The notes beneath the pieces were generated by a model, which was given only the letters and a program-made list of their open reading frames with translations, had not been told where the DNA came from and made no database searches. A DNA stretch of 8,869 nt, taken from the NCBI GenBank assembly GCA_018711775.1, contig DVHV01000158.1, forward strand, positions 1 to 8,869, written 5' to 3'. The DNA comes from Candidatus Onthocola stercoravium. GTDB taxonomy: Bacteria > Bacillota_I > Bacilli_A > RF39 > UBA660. Both the position numbers and the translations under genes were made by a program. Each line of letters starts with the position of its first letter. Positions within the stretch are counted from its first letter, which is position 1. Positions 1 through 6,570 of the stretch are shown here, in pieces.

Positions 1-764
1 AATGTATAACTACTATTTGTACTATCTACCCAACTTGCTCCATTATCTTTGGAATAATAATATTTTGCTATGTTGTTTGTTCCTCCACTTGCTGTTACAC
101 TTATTGTTACACTATCACTTGTTATATTACTTGCTACTACATTACTTACACTTGGATTTATGTATTCATTTGTTGTTTCCTTTAATACATATTCATTTGA
201 TTTAAATCCTAATGTATCCACTATATAGACTTTAAAATTGTATTCTGTATTAGGCTCCAAATTATTATATGTATAACTATTTGTTGTACTACTTTCCCAA
301 GTTCCTCCATCATTTGCTGTAAAATAATATGTTGCCGCTGGATTATCTCCCGGTGTCGTTTCTACATTTAAAGTTATACTATTTGGAGTTTTAGTTGTTG
401 TAACAGTAGTTATTTCAATAATATTATATTTATCAAAATACACATAACACTTATCAGATGTACTCACTTGCATTAATACTCTTTTATTTTCATCATCCCA
501 AGTAAGTGTACTGCCATTTTCACAACTAGATAAATTGGCATTAAATATATAACCTTCCTGTGGCCAACTTGTATCACTGCTTACTTGATACTCCCCACTT
601 CCAACCTCAGTTTCATACATCATGGTTAATGTATTTTCCGAAACCATTTTATTGCTTTGTACATTTTCTAATACTTCTCTAGTTTCAAATCTATTTACTA
701 CATTAATTACAATTATAAATAATACTATTACTATACTACTTAATATTAATATATATTTTTTCAT
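1..764 (-). CDS. Exported/anchored surface protein with shared N-terminal module and fibronectin-III-like repeats (3' end outside window)
   Basis: Open from ATG at 764 to the window edge (254 codons plus 2 bases, no stop), so the C-terminus is missing. The start is well supported: AGGAG at 771-775 lies 6 bases upstream, and the previous gene stops at 781, only 16 bp before. Residues 1-4 are MKKY, followed by one hydrophobic helix (about 5-23) that looks like an uncleaved signal anchor. Residues 42-112 form a module nearly identical to that in the upstream gene, with Cys81 and Cys105 that could pair outside the cell. From about 114 the chain becomes Thr/Ser/Asn-rich, with two fibronectin-III-like units: about 114-198, ending in a 'LEPNTEYNFKVYIVD' strand typical of FN3, and 203 onward, cut by the window edge. 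A surface adhesion or display role is inferred; no enzyme motif is visible. Export and FN3 architecture are fairly sure, function unknown. Confidence 0.85.
   Translation of the reverse strand, partial: MKKYILILSSIVIVLFIIVINVVNRFETREVLENVQSNKMVSENTLTMMYETEVGSGEYQVSSDTSWPQEGYIFNANLSSCENGSTLTWDDENKRVLMQVSTSDKCYVYFDKYNIIEITTVTTTKTPNSITLNVETTPGDNPAATYYFTANDGGTWESSTTNSYTYNNLEPNTEYNFKVYIVDTLGFKSNEYVLKETTNEYINPSVSNVVASNITSDSVTISVTASGGTNNIAKYYYSKDNGASWVDSTNSSYT
3..65 (-). repeat. Second FN3-like repeat core (partner of 270-332)
   Basis: This stretch encodes residues 234-254 of the FN3 surface protein (K-YYY-SKDNGASW-VDS-TNSSYT). It matches the earlier stretch 145-165 (T-YYF-TANDGGTW-ESS-TTNSYT) with the same spacing: 9 of 21 residues are identical, including the aromatic pair, the G, the W and the final SYT. 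The repeat continues past the window edge, so more copies may follow. Confidence 0.6.
270..332 (-). repeat. First FN3-like repeat core (partner of 3-65)
   Basis: Encodes residues 145-165 of the FN3 surface protein, sharing its Tyr-Tyr, Gly, Trp and Ser-Tyr-Thr positions with residues 234-254. The two copies are 89 residues apart, the usual size of one fibronectin type III domain, which supports reading the region as tandem FN3 units. Divergence of the copies argues against recent duplication. Confidence 0.6.
429..641 (-). repeat. Direct repeat copy B: 71-codon surface-protein module
   Basis: Encodes residues 42-112 (SENTLTMMYE ... CYVYFDK) of the FN3 surface protein. Aligned without gaps to 1705-1917, a hand count gives 58 of 71 identical residues and about 170 of 213 identical bases. 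Many differences are synonymous third-position changes, suggesting a duplicated module kept under purifying selection. Two cysteines (81 and 105) and the Trp residues at 67 and 89 are common to both copies. Confidence 0.9.
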
Positions 765-770
765 AACATT

Positions 771-775
771 CTCCT
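771..775 (-). promoter_or_regulatory. Shine-Dalgarno AGGAG for the FN3 surface gene
   Basis: AGGAG on the minus strand with a 6-base spacer to the ATG at 764. It fixes the start of a gene that would otherwise be uncertain because its end is outside the window. It lies in the 16-bp gap after the upstream stop, and no promoter or terminator fits in that gap, so the two surface genes are probably on one mRNA. Confidence 0.7.
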
Positions 776-780
776 ATAAT

Positions 781-2037
781 CTAAGCAATTCTAAAAGGAT
801 TACTTTGTGAGCCATCACCAGAAATATATGCTACATCAGAGTTTAGATAGAAGGTGGGTCTAATTGCGTATACTTCATAGTGTACACGTATTCTACTAAT
901 GTTTCCTTCACTTAGTATAAAATATGAGTAATTAGGTATATGCCCATCTGGAGATGGAGAAATTATCCACTCATTAAATCCCATAAACATCCAGTTATTA
1001 TTTCTATTTGTATCATTAGCATAATCAGATAAATTTGTACTCCAGTTGTCTGGACTTGATGCATATCCATAATCTGAGGCATACATTAAGCCTACTTTTC
1101 CACTAAATGTTGTTGCATCTAATGGGCTTATTATTTCATTTGTATATGTACTTTTTACTGATACACTGTAGATATTTGAAGGCATATTTCCTCCGACTTG
1201 CCATGTATGCTCTGCTATTTTACTTGCCCACGTACTTCCTATATTATTTAAATAATTTGTATTTAAATTTATTGTGTTTAGATTTGATTCGCTCCATATG
1301 TTTCTACCTGTATCATTATTCCAAAAATACAAATATAATGTACTTTGACTACCGTTATAATAATCTCCTAATGATGTTGTCGAACTATTATATGCCCCAT
1401 CCGTTCCTAATAATGTACTTGTGGCATAGTCGTATTTTATTAATTTTACTTGGTATTCACCTGTATCATTAAACACTCCAATAATTCGATATAAATTATC
1501 ATTTGGACATGTTTCTTCATCACTTCCAAAACATACATAATTATTTGGATTAGTACCAGCATAACGATATGAATTATCTCCTGCTTCTTCTGAGGCATTT
1601 GTATAACTTCCTACTCCATCATGATAATATAATCCATTTTCTCCATCTACACCAGTATAAACATTACTTATTACATAATCTGCTAAATAAAGAATATCAG
1701 GTTCCTTATCAAAATAAACATAACACTTGTCAGACGTATTGGCTTGCATCAACACTCTTTTATTTCCATCGTCCCAACTAAGAGTACTACCATTTTCACA
1801 ACTCGACAAAGACTCATTAAAAACATACCCATCCTGTGGCCATGTTATATCACTACTAACTTGATATTCTCCGCTATCTGCTTCTGTCTCATACATCATA
1901 GTTAACATATTTTCTGAAACCACCATATTATTTTCTGATTTTAAAACAAAATTATTACTTGGTTGATATTGTAAAATAACAACTAATACTAAAATTATTA
2001 CGCCAATAAAACTAGCAACTAATCTTTTCTTTTTCAT
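781..2037 (-). CDS. Anchored exported protein, shared N-terminal module plus large C-terminal domain of unknown function
   Basis: 418 residues from ATG at 2037, with AAAGGGA at 2045-2051 seven bases upstream; ends TAG. The lysine-rich start MKKKR and hydrophobic helix at about 7-23 indicate a signal anchor with the rest outside. Residues 41-111 are the module shared with the next gene (Cys80, Cys105). Residues 112-180 are a linker containing 'YADYV/GLYYHDG'-like aromatic turns and Cys169/Cys177. From about 182 ('LYRIIGVF') to the end runs a domain rich in Asn, Ser, Tyr and Trp, with 'SGKVGLMYASDYGYA' at 312-326, 'NEWIISP' at 355-361 and a 'AIRPTFYLNS' closing strand near 391-400. I recognise this style from large surface-protein families of uncultured gut Firmicutes, and the W-x-x-SP ... 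RP ending recalls DUF6273-type or lectin-like folds; this is a resemblance only. It is coupled to the recombinase fragment upstream (26-base overlap) and to the FN3 gene downstream. Function unknown. Confidence 0.88.
   Translation of the reverse strand: MKKKRLVASFIGVIILVLVVILQYQPSNNFVLKSENNMVVSENMLTMMYETEADSGEYQVSSDITWPQDGYVFNESLSSCENGSTLSWDDGNKRVLMQANTSDKCYVYFDKEPDILYLADYVISNVYTGVDGENGLYYHDGVGSYTNASEEAGDNSYRYAGTNPNNYVCFGSDEETCPNDNLYRIIGVFNDTGEYQVKLIKYDYATSTLLGTDGAYNSSTTSLGDYYNGSQSTLYLYFWNNDTGRNIWSESNLNTINLNTNYLNNIGSTWASKIAEHTWQVGGNMPSNIYSVSVKSTYTNEIISPLDATTFSGKVGLMYASDYGYASSPDNWSTNLSDYANDTNRNNNWMFMGFNEWIISPSPDGHIPNYSYFILSEGNISRIRVHYEVYAIRPTFYLNSDVAYISGDGSQSNPFRIA
1705..1917 (-). repeat. Direct repeat copy A: 71-codon surface-protein module
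   Basis: Encodes residues 41-111 of the 418-residue surface protein and is the partner of 429-641, in the same orientation and 1,276 bp away. Conserved landmarks are SEN-x-LTMMYETE, GEYQVSSD, WPQ-x-GY, LSSCENGSTL, KRVLMQ and TSDKCYVYFDK. Both copies sit immediately after the membrane anchor, so the module probably forms a common stalk or cap next to the membrane. Confidence 0.9.
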
Positions 2038-2341
2038 TTGTTTGTCCCTTTTCCTTTATTCTTTTTAAATTTAAAACTTCTAGCATACTTTTTTTCTTTA
2101 CTACATTTTTATAAAAATATCTTATCGCCGCAACATGATTATTATATGTCGTCTTACTATATTCCTTATCTAAATAATTTATATAACTTTTAAGTTCTTC
2201 TAAAGTTATATCTTTAAAATTCTTATTATTAAAATATTTTTCCATATAACAAATATTAGCAAAATATTCTCTATAAGTACCTTTCGATTTACCTTCTGTC
2301 TCTAACAAATGCTCTAAAGCATTATAAAACTTCCTATTCAT
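2012..2341 (-). CDS. Orphan core-binding (SAM-like) domain of a tyrosine recombinase, catalytic domain absent
   Basis: 109 residues from ATG at 2341, preceded by GAGGG at 2348-2352 with a 6-base spacer; ends TAG. Residues about 5-82 match the N-terminal DNA-binding helical domain of Xer/phage-integrase proteins: an early helix, 'GKSKGTYREYFANICYMEKYF' spacing, 'DITLEELKSYINYL', then 'YSKTTYNNHVAAIRYFYKNVVKK', the classic pattern in which S/T-x-x-T-x-x-x-x-x-x-x-x-F-Y ends the domain. The catalytic domain that should follow (R..H-x-x-R..Y, about 180 residues) is missing; after a basic tail the frame ends inside the next gene's start. Full-length Xer proteins are about 300 residues. In many Firmicutes xerC/codV lies a little downstream of topA, so this may be an eroded xerC. 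Alternatively it is a small stand-alone DNA-binding protein, since its ribosome site and frame are intact. Confidence 0.72.
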   Translation of the reverse strand: MNRKFYNALEHLLETEGKSKGTYREYFANICYMEKYFNNKNFKDITLEELKSYINYLDKEYSKTTYNNHVAAIRYFYKNVVKKKSMLEVLNLKRIKEKGQTNEKEKISC

Positions 2342-2366
2342 ACCATACCCTCATAATAATACCAAA

Positions 2367-2403
2367 TAGAAACTAAATATCTTGTCGAATTAAGTCGTTT
2401 CTA
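2367..2403 (-). other. Inverted repeat in the predicted leader of the recombinase-fragment gene
   Basis: TAGAAAC (2397-2403 on the minus strand) and GTTTCTA (2367-2373) are perfect 7-base complements around a 23-base loop. They lie between the candidate -10 box and the ribosome-binding site, so they would form a hairpin at the very 5' end of the mRNA. No T-run follows, so it is not a terminator. The loop also contains two copies of CGAC. A stabilising or regulatory role is only inferred, and a 7-bp match in AT-rich DNA could be chance. Confidence 0.3.
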
Positions 2404-2413
2404 CCTTAAAATT

Positions 2414-2443
2414 ATTATATATCAAAAAAAACTTTTCCTTTAA
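2414..2443 (-). promoter_or_regulatory. Candidate sigma-A promoter for the surface-protein unit
   Basis: A perfect -10 box TATAAT lies at 2414-2419 (minus strand). The best upstream partner, TTAAAG at 2438-2443, is 18 bases away and matches TTGACA at only three positions. An eight-base T tract lies between them. The placement, after the topA terminator and about 70 bases before the ATG at 2341, is what a promoter for the second unit would need. The -35 box is weak, so the call rests on the -10 box and on context. Confidence 0.45.
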
Positions 2444-2457
2444 CGGTACATGGTTAA
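2440..2457. repeat. Imperfect palindrome TTAAC-N8-GTTAA
   Basis: Five-base arms TTAAC (2440-2444) and GTTAA (2453-2457) flank an 8-base centre that contains GTAC. It sits between the topA terminator and the candidate -10 box and touches the candidate -35 box, so it could be an operator. Arms with a 6-8 base centre also describe tyrosine recombinase core sites, but the arms here are short and it does not read as a dif site. Low confidence. Confidence 0.25.
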
Positions 2458-2458
2458 G

Positions 2459-2489
2459 AAAAAATAACTCAGAATTTATTCTGAGTTAT
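2459..2489 (-). terminator. Rho-independent terminator of the rbgA-rnhB-topA unit
   Basis: On the minus strand an 11-bp perfect stem (arms 2479-2489 and 2464-2474; core AACTCAGAA/TTCTGAGTT) with a 4-base loop runs straight into TTTTTTCTT at 2464-2456. The last codons of topA form the left arm, and the TAA stop (2478-2476) occupies most of the loop, so the terminator is embedded in the end of the gene. No T-run follows on the plus strand, so it acts in one direction only. Confidence 0.9.
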
Positions 2490-4503
2490 CACAATTTAAG
2501 CAAATATTTTCGCCATTTTTATCGACGATTAATTCACCACACTTTGGACAAATTTCTCCTGTAGGTTTATACCAAAGAGCATAATTACATTTTGGATAAT
2601 TGTTGCAGCCATAAAATATTTTACCTTTTTTTGTTTTTCTTTCAACAATCATTCCTTTGTCACATTTAGGACATTTGCAAACTTCAGTAATTTCTTTCTT
2701 TTCTTTTTTTATATATTTACAAGTTGGGTAATTACTACAAGCAACAAATTCACCATATTTTCCTTTGCGGATTACTAAGTCTCCCCCACATTCTGGACAT
2801 GTTTCTCCAGTTGAAACGGGAGCCTTTTTTTCCATTTCCTTGAATGCTTTTTCAACTAATGGCTCAAATTCATCATAAAATTCATGTAAAACTTTTATAT
2901 TATCTTTTTTAGCATCCGCAATTTCATCTAAGTCTTGTTCCATATTAGCGGTATACTCGACATTTACAATATCACTAAAGAATTCTTGTAATTTATCTGT
3001 AGTTTCCTCCCCTATTTCTGTAGGTTCAAACTTTTTATCTTTGAGAATAACATATCCCCGATCTTTGATTGTTCCAACAATTGTTGCATAAGTACTAGGT
3101 CTACCAATTCCTAAAGATTCCATTTCTTTAATTAAACTACTTTCTGTATATCTTGGAGCAGGTTTTGTAAAATGTTGAATTTTATCAATTTTATCAGCAG
3201 TAATGACATCAGATTTATAATTTTTAAAATCCGGTAATATTACATCCTCACTGTCTTCATATTCACTATATACTTTTAAATAACCATCAAATTTTAAAAC
3301 ACTACCAGTTGCTTTAAAAGTATAACCATTATTTTCAAGTATTACAGTAGTTGCAAGTGTCTTAGCATCTTTCATTAATGATGCAAGTGCTCTAATATAT
3401 ATAAGACGATATAACTTATATTCATCGTTAGATAAATAAGCTTTAACTGATTCAGGAGTACGCATGATACTTGTTGGTCTAATACCTTCATGAGCATCTT
3501 GCACCGCATCATTTTTCTTTCCCTTTTTTACATAGCCGATATATTCATCACCATAGTTACCTTTAATATAATTGTAGGTTTCTGCAACAAATGAATCAGA
3601 TATACGAACAGAATCAGTACGCATGTAAGTAATAAGCCCTACTGTTTCATTACCTAAATCGACACCTTCATATAATTGTTGGGCAATCTTCATCGTTTTT
3701 GATGGAGCAAAATTAAGTTTTGTTGAAGCAAGTTGTTGTAAAGTAGAAGTCTTAAATACTTCTCTTGCTGCTTTATTTTTTTCTTTTTCTGTAACCGATT
3801 CAATCTTAAAAGAACGTGATAGTTTATCTAAAATTTCATCAGCAGCCACTTCATTAGGTATTTCTATTTCTTTACCATGGTATTTTTCTAAAACAGCTTT
3901 AAACGATGAAAAATCCGCTTCGATTGTCCAATATTCTCTTGGAACAAATGCTCTAATTTCTCTTTCGCGATCAACTATAAGTTTTAAAGCAACACTTTGC
4001 ACCCGTCCTGCCGATTTACCACCAGTTTTTCTTTGCATAAGTTTCGATAATCTAAAACCTATGATACGGTCAAGTATTCTTCTAGTTTCACCGCTTTTAA
4101 CCAAATTCATATCAATTTTACCTGGATTATTAATAGCATTTATTACAACATCCTTAGTAATTTCATTAAATACTACTCTTTTATACTTTTCATCAGGTAT
4201 TTTAATTTCATCATAAATATGCCAAGAAATAGTTTCTCCTTCCCGGTCTGGGTCGGTTGCTAGATAGATGGTATCAGCACTATTTACTTCCTTTTTCAAA
4301 TTATTGACATCTTTAGTCTTTCCTTTAATAATGACATAATTAGGTTTAAAATCATTTTCTACATCAACCCCTAAACCAAACTTACCAGTTGTAGCTAAGT
4401 CTCTAATATGTCCTTTACTAGATACTACCTTATAATCACTTCCTAAATATTTTTCAATTGTTTTACATTTAGCAGGTGATTCCACAATAATTAAGTTTTT
4501 CAT
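2476..4503 (-). CDS. topA: DNA topoisomerase I (type IA)
   Basis: 675 residues; relaxes negative supercoils by transient cleavage of one strand through a 5'-phosphotyrosine. The Toprim domain (about 1-115) has VESPAK with catalytic Glu8 and the metal-binding D-P-D-R-E at 84-88. The active-site tyrosine is Tyr293 in 'ITYMRTDS', followed by H-E-G-I-R-P-T at 338-344 and 'GIGRPSTYATI' at 465-475. The C-terminal tail has three zinc fingers: C569/C572/C589/C595, C611/C614/C633/C639, and a shorter ribbon C652/C655/C668/C671. This is the standard Firmicutes layout and length. The ATG start follows a strong AGGAGG four bases upstream and directly abuts the stop of the sulfatase-like gene, so translation is coupled. 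It is the last gene of the housekeeping unit, and the terminator lies in its end. Nothing is missing or unusual in the protein. Confidence 0.98.
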   Translation of the reverse strand: MKNLIIVESPAKCKTIEKYLGSDYKVVSSKGHIRDLATTGKFGLGVDVENDFKPNYVIIKGKTKDVNNLKKEVNSADTIYLATDPDREGETISWHIYDEIKIPDEKYKRVVFNEITKDVVINAINNPGKIDMNLVKSGETRRILDRIIGFRLSKLMQRKTGGKSAGRVQSVALKLIVDREREIRAFVPREYWTIEADFSSFKAVLEKYHGKEIEIPNEVAADEILDKLSRSFKIESVTEKEKNKAAREVFKTSTLQQLASTKLNFAPSKTMKIAQQLYEGVDLGNETVGLITYMRTDSVRISDSFVAETYNYIKGNYGDEYIGYVKKGKKNDAVQDAHEGIRPTSIMRTPESVKAYLSNDEYKLYRLIYIRALASLMKDAKTLATTVILENNGYTFKATGSVLKFDGYLKVYSEYEDSEDVILPDFKNYKSDVITADKIDKIQHFTKPAPRYTESSLIKEMESLGIGRPSTYATIVGTIKDRGYVILKDKKFEPTEIGEETTDKLQEFFSDIVNVEYTANMEQDLDEIADAKKDNIKVLHEFYDEFEPLVEKAFKEMEKKAPVSTGETCPECGGDLVIRKGKYGEFVACSNYPTCKYIKKEKKEITEVCKCPKCDKGMIVERKTKKGKIFYGCNNYPKCNYALWYKPTGEICPKCGELIVDKNGENICLNCDNSE

Positions 4504-6570
4504 TTATCCTCCTATTATATAATCCTCAGTTTGTGCTTCAGCATTAGCATATGTTTCTTGTTCACTTGCTAGTCTTGCTAAAGATTCACTTAAATATTCA
4601 TAGTAATTATTTTGAATAATTGCTGAACTCATTTGCATTTTAGCAGTAATTATTCCATTAATTCTTCTTATTTCTTCATAACTTACAAGTTCATCAGTAT
4701 AGTATTTTACCTCACTAGTAGCAGCATTATAATATACTAAATCATTTTTCCATGAACCATCTGCAAAAGCAACAAGATTCCAATAATTTTCATCGAAAAC
4801 ATCACTACCCATATAAAGTCTTGGGTCATAATTAATTCCAAAAAGGTTTGCAATTGTTGGAGTTAAATTAACATAAGATGTATATTTATCTACTACTTCT
4901 GGTTCTATTTCACTGTTATAAATTACAAGTGGTGTTTTTTCTCTTTCGTAGTCATTTAAATCGTAATCTAATACTTGATTAATAGTTGTATCTTTAAGCC
5001 CATATGGATAATGGTCTCCGAATAAAACTATTACTGTATCATCTAAAATACCAGCACTTTCTAAGCGATCAAGCAAAATACCTAAAGCATTATCAAGAGT
5101 CTTAAGTTTAGACATATATCTTCTTAAATCATCAGGATAATCTGTTCCTTCAGTAATGCTTAAATATTTATCGCCTTCAACACTTGATTGATTATATGGT
5201 TGATGACTAGATACTGTTGTAAGCCATAACATGAAAGGCTCAGTTGTATCACTTAAAGTTATATCCATTGCTACATCCATAAAATCTTCATCGCTTGCCC
5301 AGTTTTTATATTCATTAAAATAAGGGATACCTAAATCTTGAACACCATAATATCTACCACTTCCCATATTGGTATGAATGGTATTACGGTAGTAATAATA
5401 TTCTGTATAATCATGCATACTACTTGTTTTATATCCCGCATTATTAAATAAATTAAATATCGCAGTTGAATATGTATTATCTCGGTAAATGTTTGCGGTA
5501 CAATTATTTTGAATGGAATATAAACCAGTCATAGCACTAAATTCATTATTACCAGTAGCACAACTATTTCTTGGGGAATAATTATTAGTAAAACTTATTC
5601 CTTCACTATACATTTTATAGAAGTTCGGATATAAATCGGGATTGATAAATATCTCATTTACTGATTCCATCATTATAACTATCAAATTCTTACCTTCAAA
5701 CATACCAGTATGGTCATTATAATCAGTAATTGTATTATTAATCAAATAATTATTTATATTGTTTAAAGATTTATCAGTTTCTTCTTCAATTAATTTTTCC
5801 CATAAAGTATCATCAAAAGTTCTATTAGTGTCTTCAAAACTAATATTATCATCAGTTGCATCAAAAACATAAGAATCTGGTGGATCAACATATAATGATT
5901 TAATATCTAATAAACCAAAACCAATTACTCCAAATTCATTTATAACTAGACTTGGAACACTAGGATATTGAAATAATTCTTCATTATTTACGGTTTGTAA
6001 TTCGTTTTGCATAAATTTAGCAGTTAAAGTTCCATTATATACCAAACCAATGACAAACAAAACTAAGACTGTAGAAATAATTCTAATGCCCGGTTCATAC
6101 TTAATATGAGATTTTAAAACAAATTTTTTATTAAACTTTCTTTCGGTAAATTTATCTAGGAAAATATAATATAAAACTAGCAATATAAATGGTATAAATA
6201 TAAAGTAGAATTTACCTAAGAATGATAATAAAAATTCTTTAATGTAGGAAGTTACTGCTCCCAATTGACTAGATGTATTAAAAGACATATATACTCCAAT
6301 AAAGTTATTGAAGCCTAATTGTAAGAAAGAATATATAGTAAATACTAAACTTACTAAGATAATAATAACTTTACTACATGTCTTATTAGTCCAAGACAAA
6401 ATAAAACTAAGAATCAAGGATATAAAACTTAGCCCTAAGATAATACGAATAAGTGATACATCAAAAACTTGAGAACCACTTATCAAGCGGAAAGTTATTT
6501 CTAATAAAAATGTAAATACTAGAATAATCAAAAAATTTTTAATTAAATTATTGTTTAACAGCTTCTTCAT
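4504..6570 (-). CDS. LTA synthase-family membrane sulfatase-like phosphoglycerol transferase
   Basis: 688 residues from ATG at 6570 (AGAGGG just upstream; a TTG six codons earlier is less likely). Five hydrophobic helices (about 11-32, 41-60, 67-87, 117-139, 163-182) precede an extracellular sulfatase-fold domain, as in LtaS. Family catalytic features are visible: metal ligand Glu302 in 'MMESVNE', nucleophile Thr339 in 'CATGNNEF' (LtaS has K-T-S-D-S-E-F), His456 in 'SSHQPY', and Asp519/His520 in 'FGDHYPYG'. Family members transfer glycerol phosphate from phosphatidylglycerol onto a glycolipid or glycan at the outer membrane face. Since Firmicutes have several paralogues (LTA synthase, primase, related transferases), the exact acceptor cannot be read here and I give no symbol. 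A tail of about 100 residues after the catalytic domain is helical near 640-680. The gene starts inside the end of rnhB (23-base overlap) and its stop touches topA; its GGA-GGA-TAA end supplies the topA ribosome site. Confidence 0.88.
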   Translation of the reverse strand: MKKLLNNNLIKNFLIILVFTFLLEITFRLISGSQVFDVSLIRIILGLSFISLILSFILSWTNKTCSKVIIILVSLVFTIYSFLQLGFNNFIGVYMSFNTSSQLGAVTSYIKEFLLSFLGKFYFIFIPFILLVLYYIFLDKFTERKFNKKFVLKSHIKYEPGIRIISTVLVLFVIGLVYNGTLTAKFMQNELQTVNNEELFQYPSVPSLVINEFGVIGFGLLDIKSLYVDPPDSYVFDATDDNISFEDTNRTFDDTLWEKLIEEETDKSLNNINNYLINNTITDYNDHTGMFEGKNLIVIMMESVNEIFINPDLYPNFYKMYSEGISFTNNYSPRNSCATGNNEFSAMTGLYSIQNNCTANIYRDNTYSTAIFNLFNNAGYKTSSMHDYTEYYYYRNTIHTNMGSGRYYGVQDLGIPYFNEYKNWASDEDFMDVAMDITLSDTTEPFMLWLTTVSSHQPYNQSSVEGDKYLSITEGTDYPDDLRRYMSKLKTLDNALGILLDRLESAGILDDTVIVLFGDHYPYGLKDTTINQVLDYDLNDYEREKTPLVIYNSEIEPEVVDKYTSYVNLTPTIANLFGINYDPRLYMGSDVFDENYWNLVAFADGSWKNDLVYYNAATSEVKYYTDELVSYEEIRRINGIITAKMQMSSAIIQNNYYEYLSESLARLASEQETYANAEAQTEDYIIGG
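4508..4513 (-). promoter_or_regulatory. Shine-Dalgarno AGGAGG of topA, inside the preceding gene
   Basis: A perfect AGGAGG formed by the last two glycine codons of the sulfatase-like gene, followed by ATAA and then the topA ATG at 4503. Ribosomes ending the upstream gene stop exactly beside this site, which favours coupled translation of topA. Confidence 0.85.

Noticed and set aside
1107..1472. Plus-strand open frame of 121 codons opposite the 418-residue surface gene
   Set aside because: It is rich in Leu, Tyr and His as expected for the antisense of AT-rich Asn/Tyr/Ser coding sequence, has no ribosome-binding site or domain, and lies wholly inside a well-supported gene. The other plus-strand frames (for example 2-205, 622-810, 7021-7302, 7987-8268, 8037-8342) were dropped for the same reason.
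781..1500. Diversity-generating retroelement target, because the C-terminal domain looks lectin-like
   Set aside because: No reverse transcriptase, no template repeat and no second near-copy of the C-terminal end is present in the window.
2012..2341. Frameshifted full-length XerC with the catalytic domain in another frame
   Set aside because: The downstream DNA is fully accounted for by the surface-protein frame, and no R, HxxR or active-site Tyr motif was found in the other minus-strand frames.
2440..2457. dif or integration attachment site next to the recombinase fragment
   Set aside because: The arms are only five bases and do not match the roughly 28-bp dif layout, and no second copy was seen in the window. 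It is kept only as a weak palindrome.
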